A DNA stretch of 56,002 bases from JBHYGK01 sp051859045 (GTDB lineage: Bacteria > Pseudomonadota > Gammaproteobacteria > Xanthomonadales > Xanthomonadaceae): NCBI GenBank assembly GCA_051859045.1, contig JBHYGK010000011.1, positions 1 to 56,002 on the forward strand, written 5' to 3'. Below the pieces are notes generated by a model. It saw nothing but the letters and a program-made list of their open reading frames with translations, was not told the origin of the DNA and did no database searches. Positions 28,022 through 36,531 of the stretch are shown piece by piece. The position numbers and the translations under genes were made by a program. How positions within the stretch are numbered: position 1 is the first letter of the stretch; every line of letters begins with the position of its first letter.

Positions 28022-28049
28022 ACCGCGCGGGCCGGGCCCGAGGCCCTCC

Positions 28050-28250
28050 ATGCAGATCCTGCTCAACGGCGAGCCGCGCGCGCTCGCCCCCGGCACCACC
28101 CTCGCCCAGCTGCTCGAGCAGGCCGGCCTCGCCGGCCGCCGGGTGGCGATCGAGTGCAACCTCGAGATCGTGCCCAAGGCCCGCCACGCCGACACGGTGC
28201 TGGCCGACGGCGACCGCGTGGAGCTGGTGCACGCCCTCGGCGGCGGCTGA
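28050..28250 (+). CDS. thiS: Sulfur carrier protein ThiS
   Basis: 66-aa ubiquitin-fold carrier. It starts MQILLNGEPRALAPGTTLAQ and ends ALGGG, and so has the C-terminal Gly-Gly that is adenylated and thiocarboxylated to deliver sulfur to the thiazole ring of thiamine. The start at 28050 gives the normal family length. An in-frame extension to 27975 would add a Pro/Arg-rich tract from the direct repeats. ThiG, its acceptor enzyme, is encoded 65 nt downstream, but apparently from its own promoter. No TPP riboswitch is seen. Confidence 0.92.
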   Translation: MQILLNGEPRALAPGTTLAQLLEQAGLAGRRVAIECNLEIVPKARHADTVLADGDRVELVHALGGG

Positions 28251-28315
28251 CCCGGGGCGGACCGGGCGCGGCGCGGAGGTCGCGCCGGGACGCCATCGCG
28301 GGCGATAATCCGCGC

Positions 28316-29134
28316 ATGGACACCCCCACCCCGCCCGCTCCCACCGCCCCGCGCGTCGACCGCCCGCTGGTCATCGCCGGCCGCACCTACGCCTCGCGCC
28401 TGCTCACCGGCACCGGCAAGTTCCGCGACTTCGAGGAGACCCGCCTGGCCACCGAGGCCGCGGGCGCCGAGATCGTGACCTTCGCGCTGCGCCGGATGAA
28501 CATCGGCCAGGACGCCTCGCAGCCCAACCTGCTCGACGTGCTGCCGCCCGAGCGCTACACGCTGCTGCCCAACACCGCCGGCTGCTACACCGCCGAGGAC
28601 GCGGTGCGCACCTGCCGGCTGGCGCGCGAGCTGCTCGACGGCCACCGCCTGGTCAAGCTCGAGGTGCTCGGCGACGCGCGCACGCTCTACCCCGACGTGG
28701 TGCAGACGCTGAAGGCCGCCGAGGTGCTGGTGGCCGACGGCTTCGACGTGATGGTCTACACCTCCGACGACCCGATCATCGCCAAGCGCCTCGAGGAGAT
28801 CGGCTGCGTGGCGGTGATGCCGCTGGCCGCGCCGATCGGCTCGGGCCTGGGCCTGCAGAACAAGTGGACGCTGCTGGAGATCATCGACAACGCCCGCGTG
28901 CCGGTGCTGGTGGACGCCGGCGTCGGCACCGCCAGCGACGCCGCGATCGCGATGGAGCTGGGCTGCGACGGCGTGCTGATGAACACCGCCATCGCCTCCG
29001 CCGGCGACCCGGTGCGGATGGCGCGCGCGATGAAGCTGGCGGTCGAGGCCGGCCGCGAGGCCTTCCTGGCCGGCCGCATCCCCAAGAAGCGCAACGCCAG
29101 CGCGTCCTCGCCGCTGGACGGGCACTTCCTGTGA
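28316..29134 (+). CDS. thiG: Thiazole synthase ThiG
   Basis: Forms the thiazole phosphate of thiamine from deoxyxylulose phosphate, dehydroglycine and ThiS thiocarboxylate. The 272-aa TIM-barrel protein shows SRLLTGTGKFRDFEET, VTFALRRMNI, the LLPNTAGCYTAEDAV stretch, VKLEVLGDARTLYPD (catalytic lysine), LAAPIGSGLG, PVLVDAGVGTASDAAIAM, and GVLMNTAIASAGDP. A GATAAT hexamer at 28304-28309 ends 7 nt before the ATG, so the transcript is probably leaderless. The stop overlaps the trmB GTG (GTGA). Confidence 0.96.
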   Translation: MDTPTPPAPTAPRVDRPLVIAGRTYASRLLTGTGKFRDFEETRLATEAAGAEIVTFALRRMNIGQDASQPNLLDVLPPERYTLLPNTAGCYTAEDAVRTCRLARELLDGHRLVKLEVLGDARTLYPDVVQTLKAAEVLVADGFDVMVYTSDDPIIAKRLEEIGCVAVMPLAAPIGSGLGLQNKWTLLEIIDNARVPVLVDAGVGTASDAAIAMELGCDGVLMNTAIASAGDPVRMARAMKLAVEAGREAFLAGRIPKKRNASASSPLDGHFL

Positions 29135-29883
29135 GCGATGCCGCCGAGGGCGCCCCGGCCGCCGCCGACGCGCCCGCCGAGGACAAGCGCCTGCGCGCGA
29201 TCCGCAGCTTCGTGCTGCGCCAGGGCCGGCTGACGCCGGGCCAGGAGCGCGCGTTCGCCGAGCACTGGGGCCGCTACGGCCTCGAGCACCGCGGCCCGGC
29301 GGCGCCCGGCGCCGCCCACGCCCCGCGCGACTTCGACGCCGTGTTCGGCCGCCAGGCCCCGCGCGTGCTCGAGATCGGCTTCGGCAACGGCGAGGCGCTG
29401 CGCTTCGCGGCCGGCCACGAGCCGGGCCGCGACCTGATCGGCGTGGAGGTGCACCGCCCCGGCGTCGGCCGCCTGCTGCACGGGCTGGCCGCCGACGCGC
29501 GCACCAACGTGCGGCTGTACTGCCACGACGCGGTCGAGGTGCTGCGCGACGAGATCGCCGAGGCCTCGCTCGACGAGGTCCGCATCTACTTCCCCGACCC
29601 CTGGCACAAGAAGCGCCACACCAAGCGCCGGCTGGTCAACCCGGCCTTCGTCGCCCTGCTGTGCACGCGGCTTAAGCCCGGCGGGCTGTTGCACCTCGCC
29701 ACCGACTGGGCCGACTATGCGGCGCAGATGTGGGAGGTCTGCGACGCCGAGCCGGGGCTGCGCAACCGCGCCGGCCCCGGCGGCCACGTGCCCCGGCCCG
29801 ACTGGCGGCCCCAGACCCACTTCGAGGCGCGCGGCCTGCGCCTCGGGCACGGGGTCTGGGACATGCTCTACGACCGCCGCTGA
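29131..29883 (+). CDS. trmB: tRNA (guanine-N7)-methyltransferase
   Basis: SAM-dependent enzyme that methylates G46 in the tRNA variable loop. The 250-aa product has a variable Ala-rich N-terminus, then IRSFVLRQGRLTPGQ. The SAM motif is LEIGFGNGEALRFA, followed by LIGVEVHRPGVGRLLHGL and the hallmark IYFPDPWHKKRHTKRRLV. TDWADYA and THFEARGLRLGHGVWDM are near the C-terminus. GTG at 29131 is chosen because it overlaps the thiG stop by 4 nt and begins the open frame. The next in-frame starts would remove part of the conserved domain. Confidence 0.94.
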   Translation: MSDAAEGAPAAADAPAEDKRLRAIRSFVLRQGRLTPGQERAFAEHWGRYGLEHRGPAAPGAAHAPRDFDAVFGRQAPRVLEIGFGNGEALRFAAGHEPGRDLIGVEVHRPGVGRLLHGLAADARTNVRLYCHDAVEVLRDEIAEASLDEVRIYFPDPWHKKRHTKRRLVNPAFVALLCTRLKPGGLLHLATDWADYAAQMWEVCDAEPGLRNRAGPGGHVPRPDWRPQTHFEARGLRLGHGVWDMLYDRR

Positions 29884-29904
29884 GGAAGGACCCCGACGCC
29901 GACC

Positions 29905-31743
29905 ATGGACAGCGGCCTGACCCTCACCACCGAGATGGTGCTCGTGCTCGGGCTGGTGGGTCTGACGATGGTCGGCTTCATGATCGAGCGGCTGCGGCCC
30001 GACCTCGTGGCCCTGCTGGTGCTGGTGGCGCTCGGGCTGTTCGGCCTGGTGCCCTCCGAGCGCCTGTTCGGCGGCTTCGCGGGCAACGCGGTGATGAGCG
30101 TCATCGCCACGATGATCCTCGGCGCCGGCCTCGACCGCACCGGCGCGCTCAACCGCCTCGCGGGCTGGCTGCTGCGGCGCTCCAAGGGCCTCGAGGAGCG
30201 CCTGATCCTGATGACCTCGCTGGTCGCGGGCCTGCTCTCGGGCTTCATGCAGAACCCTTCGGTGGCCGCGCTGTTCCTGCCGGTGGCCTCGCGCCTCTCG
30301 GGCCGCACCGGCATCGCGCTGTCGCGGCTGCTGATGCCGATCGGCGTGGCGATCGTGATGGGCGGCGGCCTGACGATGGTCGGCAACTCGCCGCTGATCC
30401 TGCTCAACGACCTGCTGGTGGCCGCCAACGGCAACCTGCCCTCCGGCGCGGCCAGCCTCGAGCCGTTCACGATGTTCGCGCCGCTGCCGGTGGGCCTGGC
30501 GCTGCTGCTGGCCGCGGTGGCGTTCTTCCGGTTCTTCGGCGCGCGCCTGCTGCACGAAGGCGACGACAAGGGCATCACCCCGGCGCGCACCGAGAGCTAC
30601 TTCGCCCGCGCCTACGGCATCGAGGGCGAGGTGTTCGAGCTCACGGTCACCGCCGAGAGCCCGCTGGTGGGCATGTCGGTGGGCGAGGCCGAGGCCCAGC
30701 GCGGCGCGCCGCTGCTGCTGGCGCTCAAGAGCGGCAACGAGTCGCGGCTGGCGCCGGCCGCCGACACGATGATCTGGGTCGGCAGCGTGCTCGGCGTCAT
30801 GGGCCCGCGCCAGGAGGTGCAGGACTACGCGCAGAACAACCTGCTGCGCCTCAGCGCCCGGCTGCGCCACTTCGCCGACCTCTTCAACCCCAGCCGCGCC
30901 GGCATCTCCGAGGCGGTGGTGCCGCCGACCTCGCGCTTCATCGGCAAGACCCAGGCCGACCTCGGCCTGCGCAAGCGCCTCGGCCTGTCGCTGCTGGCGA
31001 TCAACCGCGACAACCAGGTCTGGCGCGAGGACGTGCGCCGGATCCCGATCAAGGCCGGCGACATGCTGGTGCTGCACTCGATCTGGACCGACCTGGCCCA
31101 GGCCGGCGAGAGCCGCGACTTCGTCGTGGTCACCGACTACCCCAAGGGCGAGAGCCGGCCGCACAAGCTCTGGCCGGCGATCGTGGTGTTCGTGCTGGCG
31201 CTGGGCCTGGCGCTGGGCGCCAGCCTGCCGGTGCCGCTGGCGCTGATGACCGGCGCGGCCGGCATGCTCGCGCTGGGCGTGCTGAACATGGACGAGGCCT
31301 ACGCGGCGGTGAACTGGAAGACGGTCTTCCTGATGGCCTCGCTGATCCCGCTGGGCTGGGCGATGGACTCCAGCGGCGCCGCGGCCTGGCTCACGCTGCA
31401 GCTGCTCGAGCGCCTGCCCGAGGGCCTGCCACCGTGGGTGTTCGAGGCCGCGCTGGCGCTGCTGACCACGCTGTTCGCGCTGGTCATCACCCACGTCGGC
31501 GCGACGGTGGTGATGGTGCCGATCGCGATCAGCGTGGCGATCGCGGTGGGCGGCGAGCCGCTGGCGTTCGCGCTGGTGGTGGCGCTGTCGGCGTCGAACA
31601 ACTTCCTCAGCCTGTCCAACCCGGTGTTCTCGGTGCTCGCCGGCCCGGCCGGCTACCGCGGCCGCGACCTGCTGCGCACCGGCGTCCCGCTGACCTTCCT
31701 GTACCTGCTGCTGGTGCTGGGGATGGTCAACCTGGTGTTCTGA
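29905..31743 (+). CDS. SLC13-family permease with TrkA_C domains
   Basis: 612-aa inner-membrane transporter. Membrane helices fill residues about 10-215 and 415-612. Between them lie two soluble RCK_C/TrkA_C domains (YGIEGEVFELTVTAESPLVG and SEAVVPPTSRFIGKTQADLG). MQNPSVAALFLPVA and GGGLTMVGNSPLILLNDLL in the first half, and VGATVVMVPIAISVA and LSASNNFLSLSNPVFSV in the second, match the hairpin motifs of the ion transporter superfamily (SLC13/CitT-like, YfbS-type). The substrate may be a dicarboxylate, sulfate or another anion; the sequence does not decide. It follows trmB by 21 nt. Confidence 0.88.
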   Translation: MDSGLTLTTEMVLVLGLVGLTMVGFMIERLRPDLVALLVLVALGLFGLVPSERLFGGFAGNAVMSVIATMILGAGLDRTGALNRLAGWLLRRSKGLEERLILMTSLVAGLLSGFMQNPSVAALFLPVASRLSGRTGIALSRLLMPIGVAIVMGGGLTMVGNSPLILLNDLLVAANGNLPSGAASLEPFTMFAPLPVGLALLLAAVAFFRFFGARLLHEGDDKGITPARTESYFARAYGIEGEVFELTVTAESPLVGMSVGEAEAQRGAPLLLALKSGNESRLAPAADTMIWVGSVLGVMGPRQEVQDYAQNNLLRLSARLRHFADLFNPSRAGISEAVVPPTSRFIGKTQADLGLRKRLGLSLLAINRDNQVWREDVRRIPIKAGDMLVLHSIWTDLAQAGESRDFVVVTDYPKGESRPHKLWPAIVVFVLALGLALGASLPVPLALMTGAAGMLALGVLNMDEAYAAVNWKTVFLMASLIPLGWAMDSSGAAAWLTLQLLERLPEGLPPWVFEAALALLTTLFALVITHVGATVVMVPIAISVAIAVGGEPLAFALVVALSASNNFLSLSNPVFSVLAGPAGYRGRDLLRTGVPLTFLYLLLVLGMVNLVF

Positions 31744-31767
31744 GGCCGGTCGGGCCCGCGGCGCGGC

Positions 31768-32097
31768 TCAGGCCAGCCGGACGGCGCCGTCCGCGTCGAC
31801 CGCGAGCGCCACCGCGGCCAGCGACTGCCCGCGGCAGGGGCCGCCCACGCACAGGCCGCTGAGCGCCTCGAAGCTGGCCCCGTGGGCCGCGCACACCAGC
31901 CGCCCCTGGTCGAACAGGAAGCGCCCGGGGGCGTAGTCCAGCCGCCGCCCGGCATGCGGGCAGACGTTGAGGAAGCCGGCCACGTCCGGGCCCCGGCGGG
32001 TCAGGACCACGCTCTCGGGCTGGCCGTCGACGGTCGCCTCGACCTCGACCGCGCCGCCATCGGGGATGTCATCGCGCTGGATTAACGAATCTCTCAC
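31768..32097 (-). CDS. Rieske [2Fe-2S] domain protein
   Basis: 109-aa single-domain Rieske protein. The cluster-binding motifs are VCPHAGRRLDY (C-x-H) and VCAAHGASFEALSGLCVGGP (C-x2-H), about 20 residues apart, as in nitrite-reductase small subunits and ferredoxin-type Rieske proteins. It lacks a catalytic oxygenase domain, so it probably acts as a small electron carrier or accessory subunit. GTG at 32097 is favoured because GAGG lies 5 nt upstream and the domain begins there. ATG at 32124 would add nine residues. It is convergent with the permease gene and divergent from the next small gene. Confidence 0.83.
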   Translation of the reverse strand: MRDSLIQRDDIPDGGAVEVEATVDGQPESVVLTRRGPDVAGFLNVCPHAGRRLDYAPGRFLFDQGRLVCAAHGASFEALSGLCVGGPCRGQSLAAVALAVDADGAVRLA

Positions 32098-32189
32098 GAA
32101 CGCCTCGGCCGTCGGGGGTAGCATCCGGTTCCCCGTCGGAACCGGCGGGGGAAAGTGTGACAGATCCGTCCCCACGCGAGCCCCACGCC

Positions 32190-32474
32190 ATGCGCAGCTT
32201 CCGATCCACCTGGTCCCGCTTCGAGTTCCGCAAGCCCCGCAACCCGCTGGCGCGCGTCGCCATCGTCGTGCTGGCGGTGTGCGTGCTGGCGATGCTGCTG
32301 GTGGTGGGCCTGTTCGCGGGCCTCGCGATGCTGGCCTTCGGCCTGGCCGTGCGCCTGGCCGCGCGCGTCGCCGGCCGCCGCCGCGCCGATGCGCCGGGCG
32401 CGGCCCGCGCGGGCGCGATCGACGGCGAGTTCAGCGTCGTCACCCCCGAGCGCGCACGCCTCGCCTCGCACTGA
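32190..32474 (+). CDS. Small membrane protein of unknown function
   Basis: 94-aa protein. A basic N-terminus (MRSFRSTWSRFEFRKPRNP) precedes a long hydrophobic stretch (ARVAIVVLAVCVLAMLLVVG through AMLAFGLAVRLAARV), one long or two short helices. A short hydrophilic tail ends SVVTPERARLASH. An in-frame GTG at 32157 would lengthen it by 11 residues. ATG 32190 is preceded by GCGAG. I do not recognise a family beyond small inner-membrane proteins common in xanthomonads. Confidence 0.65.
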   Translation: MRSFRSTWSRFEFRKPRNPLARVAIVVLAVCVLAMLLVVGLFAGLAMLAFGLAVRLAARVAGRRRADAPGAARAGAIDGEFSVVTPERARLASH

Positions 32475-32558
32475 GCGCGCCCGCCGCGGGGCGCCGCTCG
32501 CCACGCCCCGCGCATCCGGTTTAGCCTTCGGGTCCGTCCCGCCCCAGGCCCACCGCGC

Positions 32559-33251
32559 ATGACCCTCGTGATCCCCGCCCTGCCCCCCGCCACCGTCCCG
32601 GTCGCCGGCGGCGGCGACTTCCCCGTGCACCGCCTCTACTGCGTGGGCCGCAACTTCGCCGACCACGCGAAGGAGATGGGCGCGAGCATCGACCGCGGGC
32701 AGCCGGTGTTCTTCATGAAGCCCGCCGACGCCGTGGTCCCGGGCGGCGGCGACGTCCCCTACCCCTCGGCCACCGCCGACCTGCACCACGAGGTGGAGCT
32801 GGTGGTGGCGCTGGGCCGCGACGCCGACGGCGTGGTGGCGCCCGGGGACGCGCTGGCGCTGGTGTACGGCTACTCGGTGGGCCTCGACCTGACCCGCCGC
32901 GACCTGCAGGCGGCCGCGAAGGCCAAGCAGCTGCCCTGGGACACGTCCAAGGGCTTCGACCACTCCGCGCCGCTGGCGCCGATCGTGCCGGTGGCCGCCG
33001 CGGGTGGGCACCCGGCCGCGCAGCGCCTGTGGCTCGAGGTCAACGGCGAGACGCGGCAGCAGGCCACGCTCGACACGATGGTCTGGGGCGTGGCCGAGAT
33101 CCTGCACGAGCTCAGCAAGCTCTTCGCGCTGCGCGCCGGCGACCTGGTGTTCATGGGCACGCCGGCCGGCGTGGCCGCCCTGCAGCGCGGCGACGCCTGG
33201 CGCTGCGGCGTCGACGGCCTGGCCACGCTCGAGGGCCGGATCACCGGCTGA
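32559..33251 (+). CDS. Fumarylacetoacetate hydrolase family protein
   Basis: 230-aa cytosolic enzyme of the FAH superfamily, close in layout to fumarylpyruvate hydrolases and acylpyruvases. VGRNFADHAKEMGA and PVFFMKPADAVVPGGGDVPYP come first. Metal ligands are in HHEVELVVALG (two Glu) and GYSVGLDLTRRDLQ (Asp). Further on are KGFDHSAPLAPIVP and the C-terminal DLVFMGTPAGVAALQRGD. The family cleaves C-C bonds of beta-diketo acids in aromatic catabolism, and some members decarboxylate oxaloacetate. No catabolic neighbours help to choose the substrate. Confidence 0.88.
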   Translation: MTLVIPALPPATVPVAGGGDFPVHRLYCVGRNFADHAKEMGASIDRGQPVFFMKPADAVVPGGGDVPYPSATADLHHEVELVVALGRDADGVVAPGDALALVYGYSVGLDLTRRDLQAAAKAKQLPWDTSKGFDHSAPLAPIVPVAAAGGHPAAQRLWLEVNGETRQQATLDTMVWGVAEILHELSKLFALRAGDLVFMGTPAGVAALQRGDAWRCGVDGLATLEGRITG

Positions 33252-33345
33252 GGCGGCCCGCGCGGCCGTGTAGAGTCCACCGGCGGCGCGCGACGCGCGC
33301 CCGTCCCAGCTGCGCCACACCACCATCGACCTCGGGGAGAGGGCC

Positions 33346-33768
33346 ATGAGCTTCGTCAAGGAATTCAAGGAGTTCGCCATGCGCGGCAACGTCGTCGACC
33401 TCGCGGTCGGCGTCGTGATCGGCGCGGCGTTCGGCAAGATCGTCAGCTCGCTGGTCGGCGACGTGATCATGCCCGTCATCGGCCTGCTGACCGGCGGCAT
33501 CGACCTCTCCGACCGCGCGCTGGTGATCCGCGAGGCCGTGCTCGGCCCGGACGGCGCCGAGCTCGCCGCCGCCGTGGTGCTGAAGTACGGCGCCTTCGTG
33601 CAGACGATCGTCGACTTCACCCTGGTGGCGTTCGCGATCTTCATCGCGGTCAAGGCGATCAACCGCCTCAAGCGCCAGGAGGAGGCCGCCCCGGCCGCGC
33701 CGCCGGCGCCGAGCGCCGAGGAAGTGCTGCTCACCGAGATCCGCGACCTGCTCAAGCAGCCGCGCTGA
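33346..33768 (+). CDS. mscL: Large-conductance mechanosensitive channel
   Basis: 140-aa pore-forming protein that opens under membrane tension in hypo-osmotic shock. The N-terminal amphipathic segment MSFVKEFKEFAMRGNVVDLA leads into the first helix VGVVIGAAFGKIVSSLVGDV, which carries the gate. A periplasmic loop, the second helix (VDFTLVAFAIFIAVKAINRL), and a cytoplasmic bundle (SAEEVLLTEIRDLLKQ) follow. The start is preceded by GGGGAGAGGGCC, an excellent ribosome binding site. The M28 peptidase gene follows 13 nt later. Confidence 0.96.
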   Translation: MSFVKEFKEFAMRGNVVDLAVGVVIGAAFGKIVSSLVGDVIMPVIGLLTGGIDLSDRALVIREAVLGPDGAELAAAVVLKYGAFVQTIVDFTLVAFAIFIAVKAINRLKRQEEAAPAAPPAPSAEEVLLTEIRDLLKQPR

Positions 33769-33781
33769 GGACCCGCCCCGC

Positions 33782-35260
33782 ATGAGCACCCCGCGCACCA
33801 CCCGCCCCGCCCGCCGCCGCGGCCTCGCCGCCGCCCTCGCCCTGGCCCTGTGCGCCGGCCTCGCCACCGGCGCCGGCGCCGACGACGCCGCCACCACGAT
33901 CCCCGACGCCGCCATCCCGGTGGCCGAAGGCCTGCGCGACGCCGCGATGCAGGGCACCGAGGCCTTCGCGATCGTCGAATCGCTCACCACCGAGGTGGGC
34001 CCGCGCATGCCGGGCACCCCGTCCGACGCCCGCGGCGTGGACTGGGCCATCGCGAAGTTCCAGGCGCTGGGCTACGACCGGGTGTGGACCGAGCCGGTGA
34101 CCTTCCCGGTCTGGGAGCGCGGCCATGAGCGCGCCGAGGTGCTGGCGCCGTATCCGCAGCCGCTGGTGCTGACCGCGCTCGGCGGCAGCGTCGGCACCGG
34201 CGGGCCGCTCGAGGCCGAGGTGGTGGAGTTCGCCACCCTCGCCGACCTCGTGGCCGCCGACCCCGCGCGCGTCGCGGGCAAGATCGCCTACGTCAGCTAC
34301 CGGATGGGCCGCTTCCGCGACGGCGCGGGCTACGGCCCGGCCGTGGGCGCGCGCGCCAACGGCGCCGTCGAGGCCGCGCGCAAGGGCGCGGTGGCGGTGC
34401 TGATCCGCTCGATCGGCACCGACTCCGACCGCCTGCCGCACACCGGCACCATGCGCTACGCCGACGGCGTCGAGCGCATCGCCGCCGCCGCGCTGTCGAA
34501 CCCCGACGCCGACCTGCTCTCCGCGATGCTGCGCCGCGGCCAGCCGGTGACGCTGCGGCTCGACATCGAGGCCGGCATGACCGGCACCTACACCTCGCAG
34601 AACGTCATCGGCGAGATCACCGGGCGCGAGCGCCCCGACGAGGTGGTGCTGATCGGCGGCCACCTCGACTCCTGGGACCTCGGCACCGGCGCCATCGACG
34701 ACGGCGCGGGCGTGGCGATCACGATGGCCGCGGGCGCGGCGATCGGCCGCCTCCCCCAGGCCCCCGCGCGCAGCGTACGCGTGATCGCCTGGGCGAACGA
34801 GGAGCAGGGCCTGATCGGCGCGCGCCACTACGCCGACGCGCACGGCGACGCCATCGAGACCCACCTGATCGGCGCGGAGAGCGACTTCGGCGCCGGCCGC
34901 ATCTACGCCTTCCGCGCCGGCGTCGACGACGCGGCACGCCCGGCGATCCGGCGCATCGGCGAGGTGCTGGCGCCGCTGGGCATCGCGACCGAGGACGAGG
35001 GCGGCGGCCCCGGTCCCGACGTCGGCCCGCTGGTCGCCCGCGGCATGGCCTGGGCGCAGCTGGCCCAGGACGGCAGCGACTACTTCGACTGGCACCACAC
35101 GGCCAACGACACCCTCGACAAGATCGAGCCGGCCGCGCTGGACCAGCAGGTGGCGGCCTATGCCGCGTTCGCCTACCTGGCCGCCGAGGCCGAGGGCGAC
35201 TTCGGCAGCCGCGCCCCCGCGCCGGCGCCGGCCGAGGCCAGCGCGCCGCCGGCGCGCTGA
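33782..35260 (+). CDS. Secreted M28-family metallopeptidase
   Basis: 492-aa exported zinc aminopeptidase-like enzyme. A twin-basic signal peptide (TRPARRRGLAAALALALCAG) ends near GAGA-DD. A PA domain occupies roughly residues 130-235. The M28 catalytic domain carries the expected ligands: His in LIGGHLDSWDLGTGAIDDGA, Asp in the same stretch, the Glu pair in AWANEEQGLIGARHYAD, Asp in AESDFGAG, and His in YFDWHHTANDTLDKI. It probably releases N-terminal residues from peptides in the periplasm or outside. The tail is Ala/Pro-rich low complexity. It may share transcription with mscL. Confidence 0.92.
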   Translation: MSTPRTTRPARRRGLAAALALALCAGLATGAGADDAATTIPDAAIPVAEGLRDAAMQGTEAFAIVESLTTEVGPRMPGTPSDARGVDWAIAKFQALGYDRVWTEPVTFPVWERGHERAEVLAPYPQPLVLTALGGSVGTGGPLEAEVVEFATLADLVAADPARVAGKIAYVSYRMGRFRDGAGYGPAVGARANGAVEAARKGAVAVLIRSIGTDSDRLPHTGTMRYADGVERIAAAALSNPDADLLSAMLRRGQPVTLRLDIEAGMTGTYTSQNVIGEITGRERPDEVVLIGGHLDSWDLGTGAIDDGAGVAITMAAGAAIGRLPQAPARSVRVIAWANEEQGLIGARHYADAHGDAIETHLIGAESDFGAGRIYAFRAGVDDAARPAIRRIGEVLAPLGIATEDEGGGPGPDVGPLVARGMAWAQLAQDGSDYFDWHHTANDTLDKIEPAALDQQVAAYAAFAYLAAEAEGDFGSRAPAPAPAEASAPPAR

Positions 35261-35288
35261 GCCGCGCGCGCGTCGTCGGCGGCGGGGC

Positions 35289-36521
35289 TTACTCCAGCTC
35301 CTCGATCAGCAGCGACTGCGCCGTGCCCCCGATCAGGGCCTCGGCCGCCTCGCGCAGGTCCTCGAGGTCGACCGTGCGCCGGCGCATCAGCACCTGCACG
35401 ACGTCGTCGAGGCTGTGGGCGTCGTCGGTGGCGGCGCGGATCTCGGCGTCCAGCGCGGCCATCACCACCACCGCGCGCGCGGTGGTGTCGAAGGTGGAGC
35501 GCTCCACGCGCAGCGAGCGCACCGCGCGGCTGCGCCGCTCCTGGAACTCCATCGTGCGGCGCATCCGCGAGTCGGTGGTCAGGCCGGCGCGCCAGGGCAG
35601 CTGGATGGCGTAGTACTCGGCGATGCCCTCGGCGATCCAGTCGTCGCGCTCGCCGCCGCGGATGCGGGTGATGACGTGGGCCAGCTCGTGGACCAGGGTG
35701 GAGGTGCCGTCCTCGCCGATCAGCGGGCGGTCGGCGTGCATGTACAGCGAGCGCGGGCCGGACAGGCCGCCGCGCCACATCGGGTCGTTCGCGGCCACCA
35801 CCAGCAGCTTGGTCGGCAGCGCGCCGAAGGCCTCGCGCATCTGCGGCGCCATCAGGGTCAGGAAGGCCAGCGCGTCGACCCGGCGCATCTCGTCGCCCTT
35901 GGGCGCGGCGATGCTGACCTCGGTGCCCAGCACGCGTTCGCGGCGGGTGCCGACGTCGCCGGCGATCATCCAGCCCACCGGGCGGTCGAAGCGGCGGTCG
36001 GCGTTGGTGACCACGAACGAGCGCCCGTCGCGCGAGCGCACGAAGGGCGTGTCGGCGTTGCTCCAGCCTTCGGGCAGGTCGATGTACAGGCGCGCGCGCG
36101 AGTCCGCGCCGGCGCTGGTGCGCGACACCGCCGAGGGCACCAGGTCGTCGCCGCGGACGATCGCCCAGCGCTCGGTGATGCGCGCGTCGTAGCCGCCGTC
36201 GCGGCGGCGGTGGTCGATCCGGTAGCGGTAGCGCAGCTCGCCGCCGGCGCGCGGCACCTCCCAGTGCACGCGGTCGCCGGGGCGGCGTTCGATGGTGCCG
36301 TCGCCCTCGACGTCGGTGTAGCGCTCGCCCATCCGCAGCGTCAGCGAGTCCAGGCGACCGGTGCCGGGCCGCACGCGGATCGTGACCGCGGCCGTGCCCT
36401 CGGCGGGCTCGAACGCGACCCGGTAGTCGACGTCGTAGGAGGTGCGGCCGGCCATCGCCGGCGCGGCCGCGCACGCGAGGACGGACGCCAGCAGGAGGGA
36501 GGCGAGGCGGGGGACGCGCAT
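35289..36521 (-). CDS. Secreted gluzincin metallopeptidase (peptidase MA-like)
   Basis: 410-aa exported protein. The signal peptide (MRVPRLASLLLASVLACAAAPAMA) is followed by an M1-like N-terminal beta domain of about 170 residues. A gluzincin catalytic domain has STLVHELAHVITRIRGG (HExxH) and, about 20 residues on, DDWIAEGIAEYYAIQLPW with the third ligand glutamate. This matches peptidase MA family metallohydrolases, relatives of M1 aminopeptidases with a short catalytic domain. It is convergent with the M28 gene. It lies 10 nt upstream of the TrmH-type methyltransferase gene in coordinates and follows it in the direction of transcription, so it may be the last gene of the efflux operon. Confidence 0.87.
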   Translation of the reverse strand: MRVPRLASLLLASVLACAAAPAMAGRTSYDVDYRVAFEPAEGTAAVTIRVRPGTGRLDSLTLRMGERYTDVEGDGTIERRPGDRVHWEVPRAGGELRYRYRIDHRRRDGGYDARITERWAIVRGDDLVPSAVSRTSAGADSRARLYIDLPEGWSNADTPFVRSRDGRSFVVTNADRRFDRPVGWMIAGDVGTRRERVLGTEVSIAAPKGDEMRRVDALAFLTLMAPQMREAFGALPTKLLVVAANDPMWRGGLSGPRSLYMHADRPLIGEDGTSTLVHELAHVITRIRGGERDDWIAEGIAEYYAIQLPWRAGLTTDSRMRRTMEFQERRSRAVRSLRVERSTFDTTARAVVVMAALDAEIRAATDDAHSLDDVVQVLMRRRTVDLEDLREAAEALIGGTAQSLLIEELE

Positions 36522-36531
36522 GCGGAGGGAC

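Noticed and set aside
27873..28023. N-terminal extension of the MASE1 kinase through the tRNA
   Set aside because: The frame is open, but it crosses a complete tRNA gene and begins with repeat-derived Gly/Arg/Ala sequence. GTG 27855 gives a normal MASE1 N-terminus.
27947..28049. TPP riboswitch before thiS
   Set aside because: The 100-nt gap contains a 21-bp tandem repeat and a tRNA promoter, and lacks the conserved CUGAGA and ACYUGA cores.
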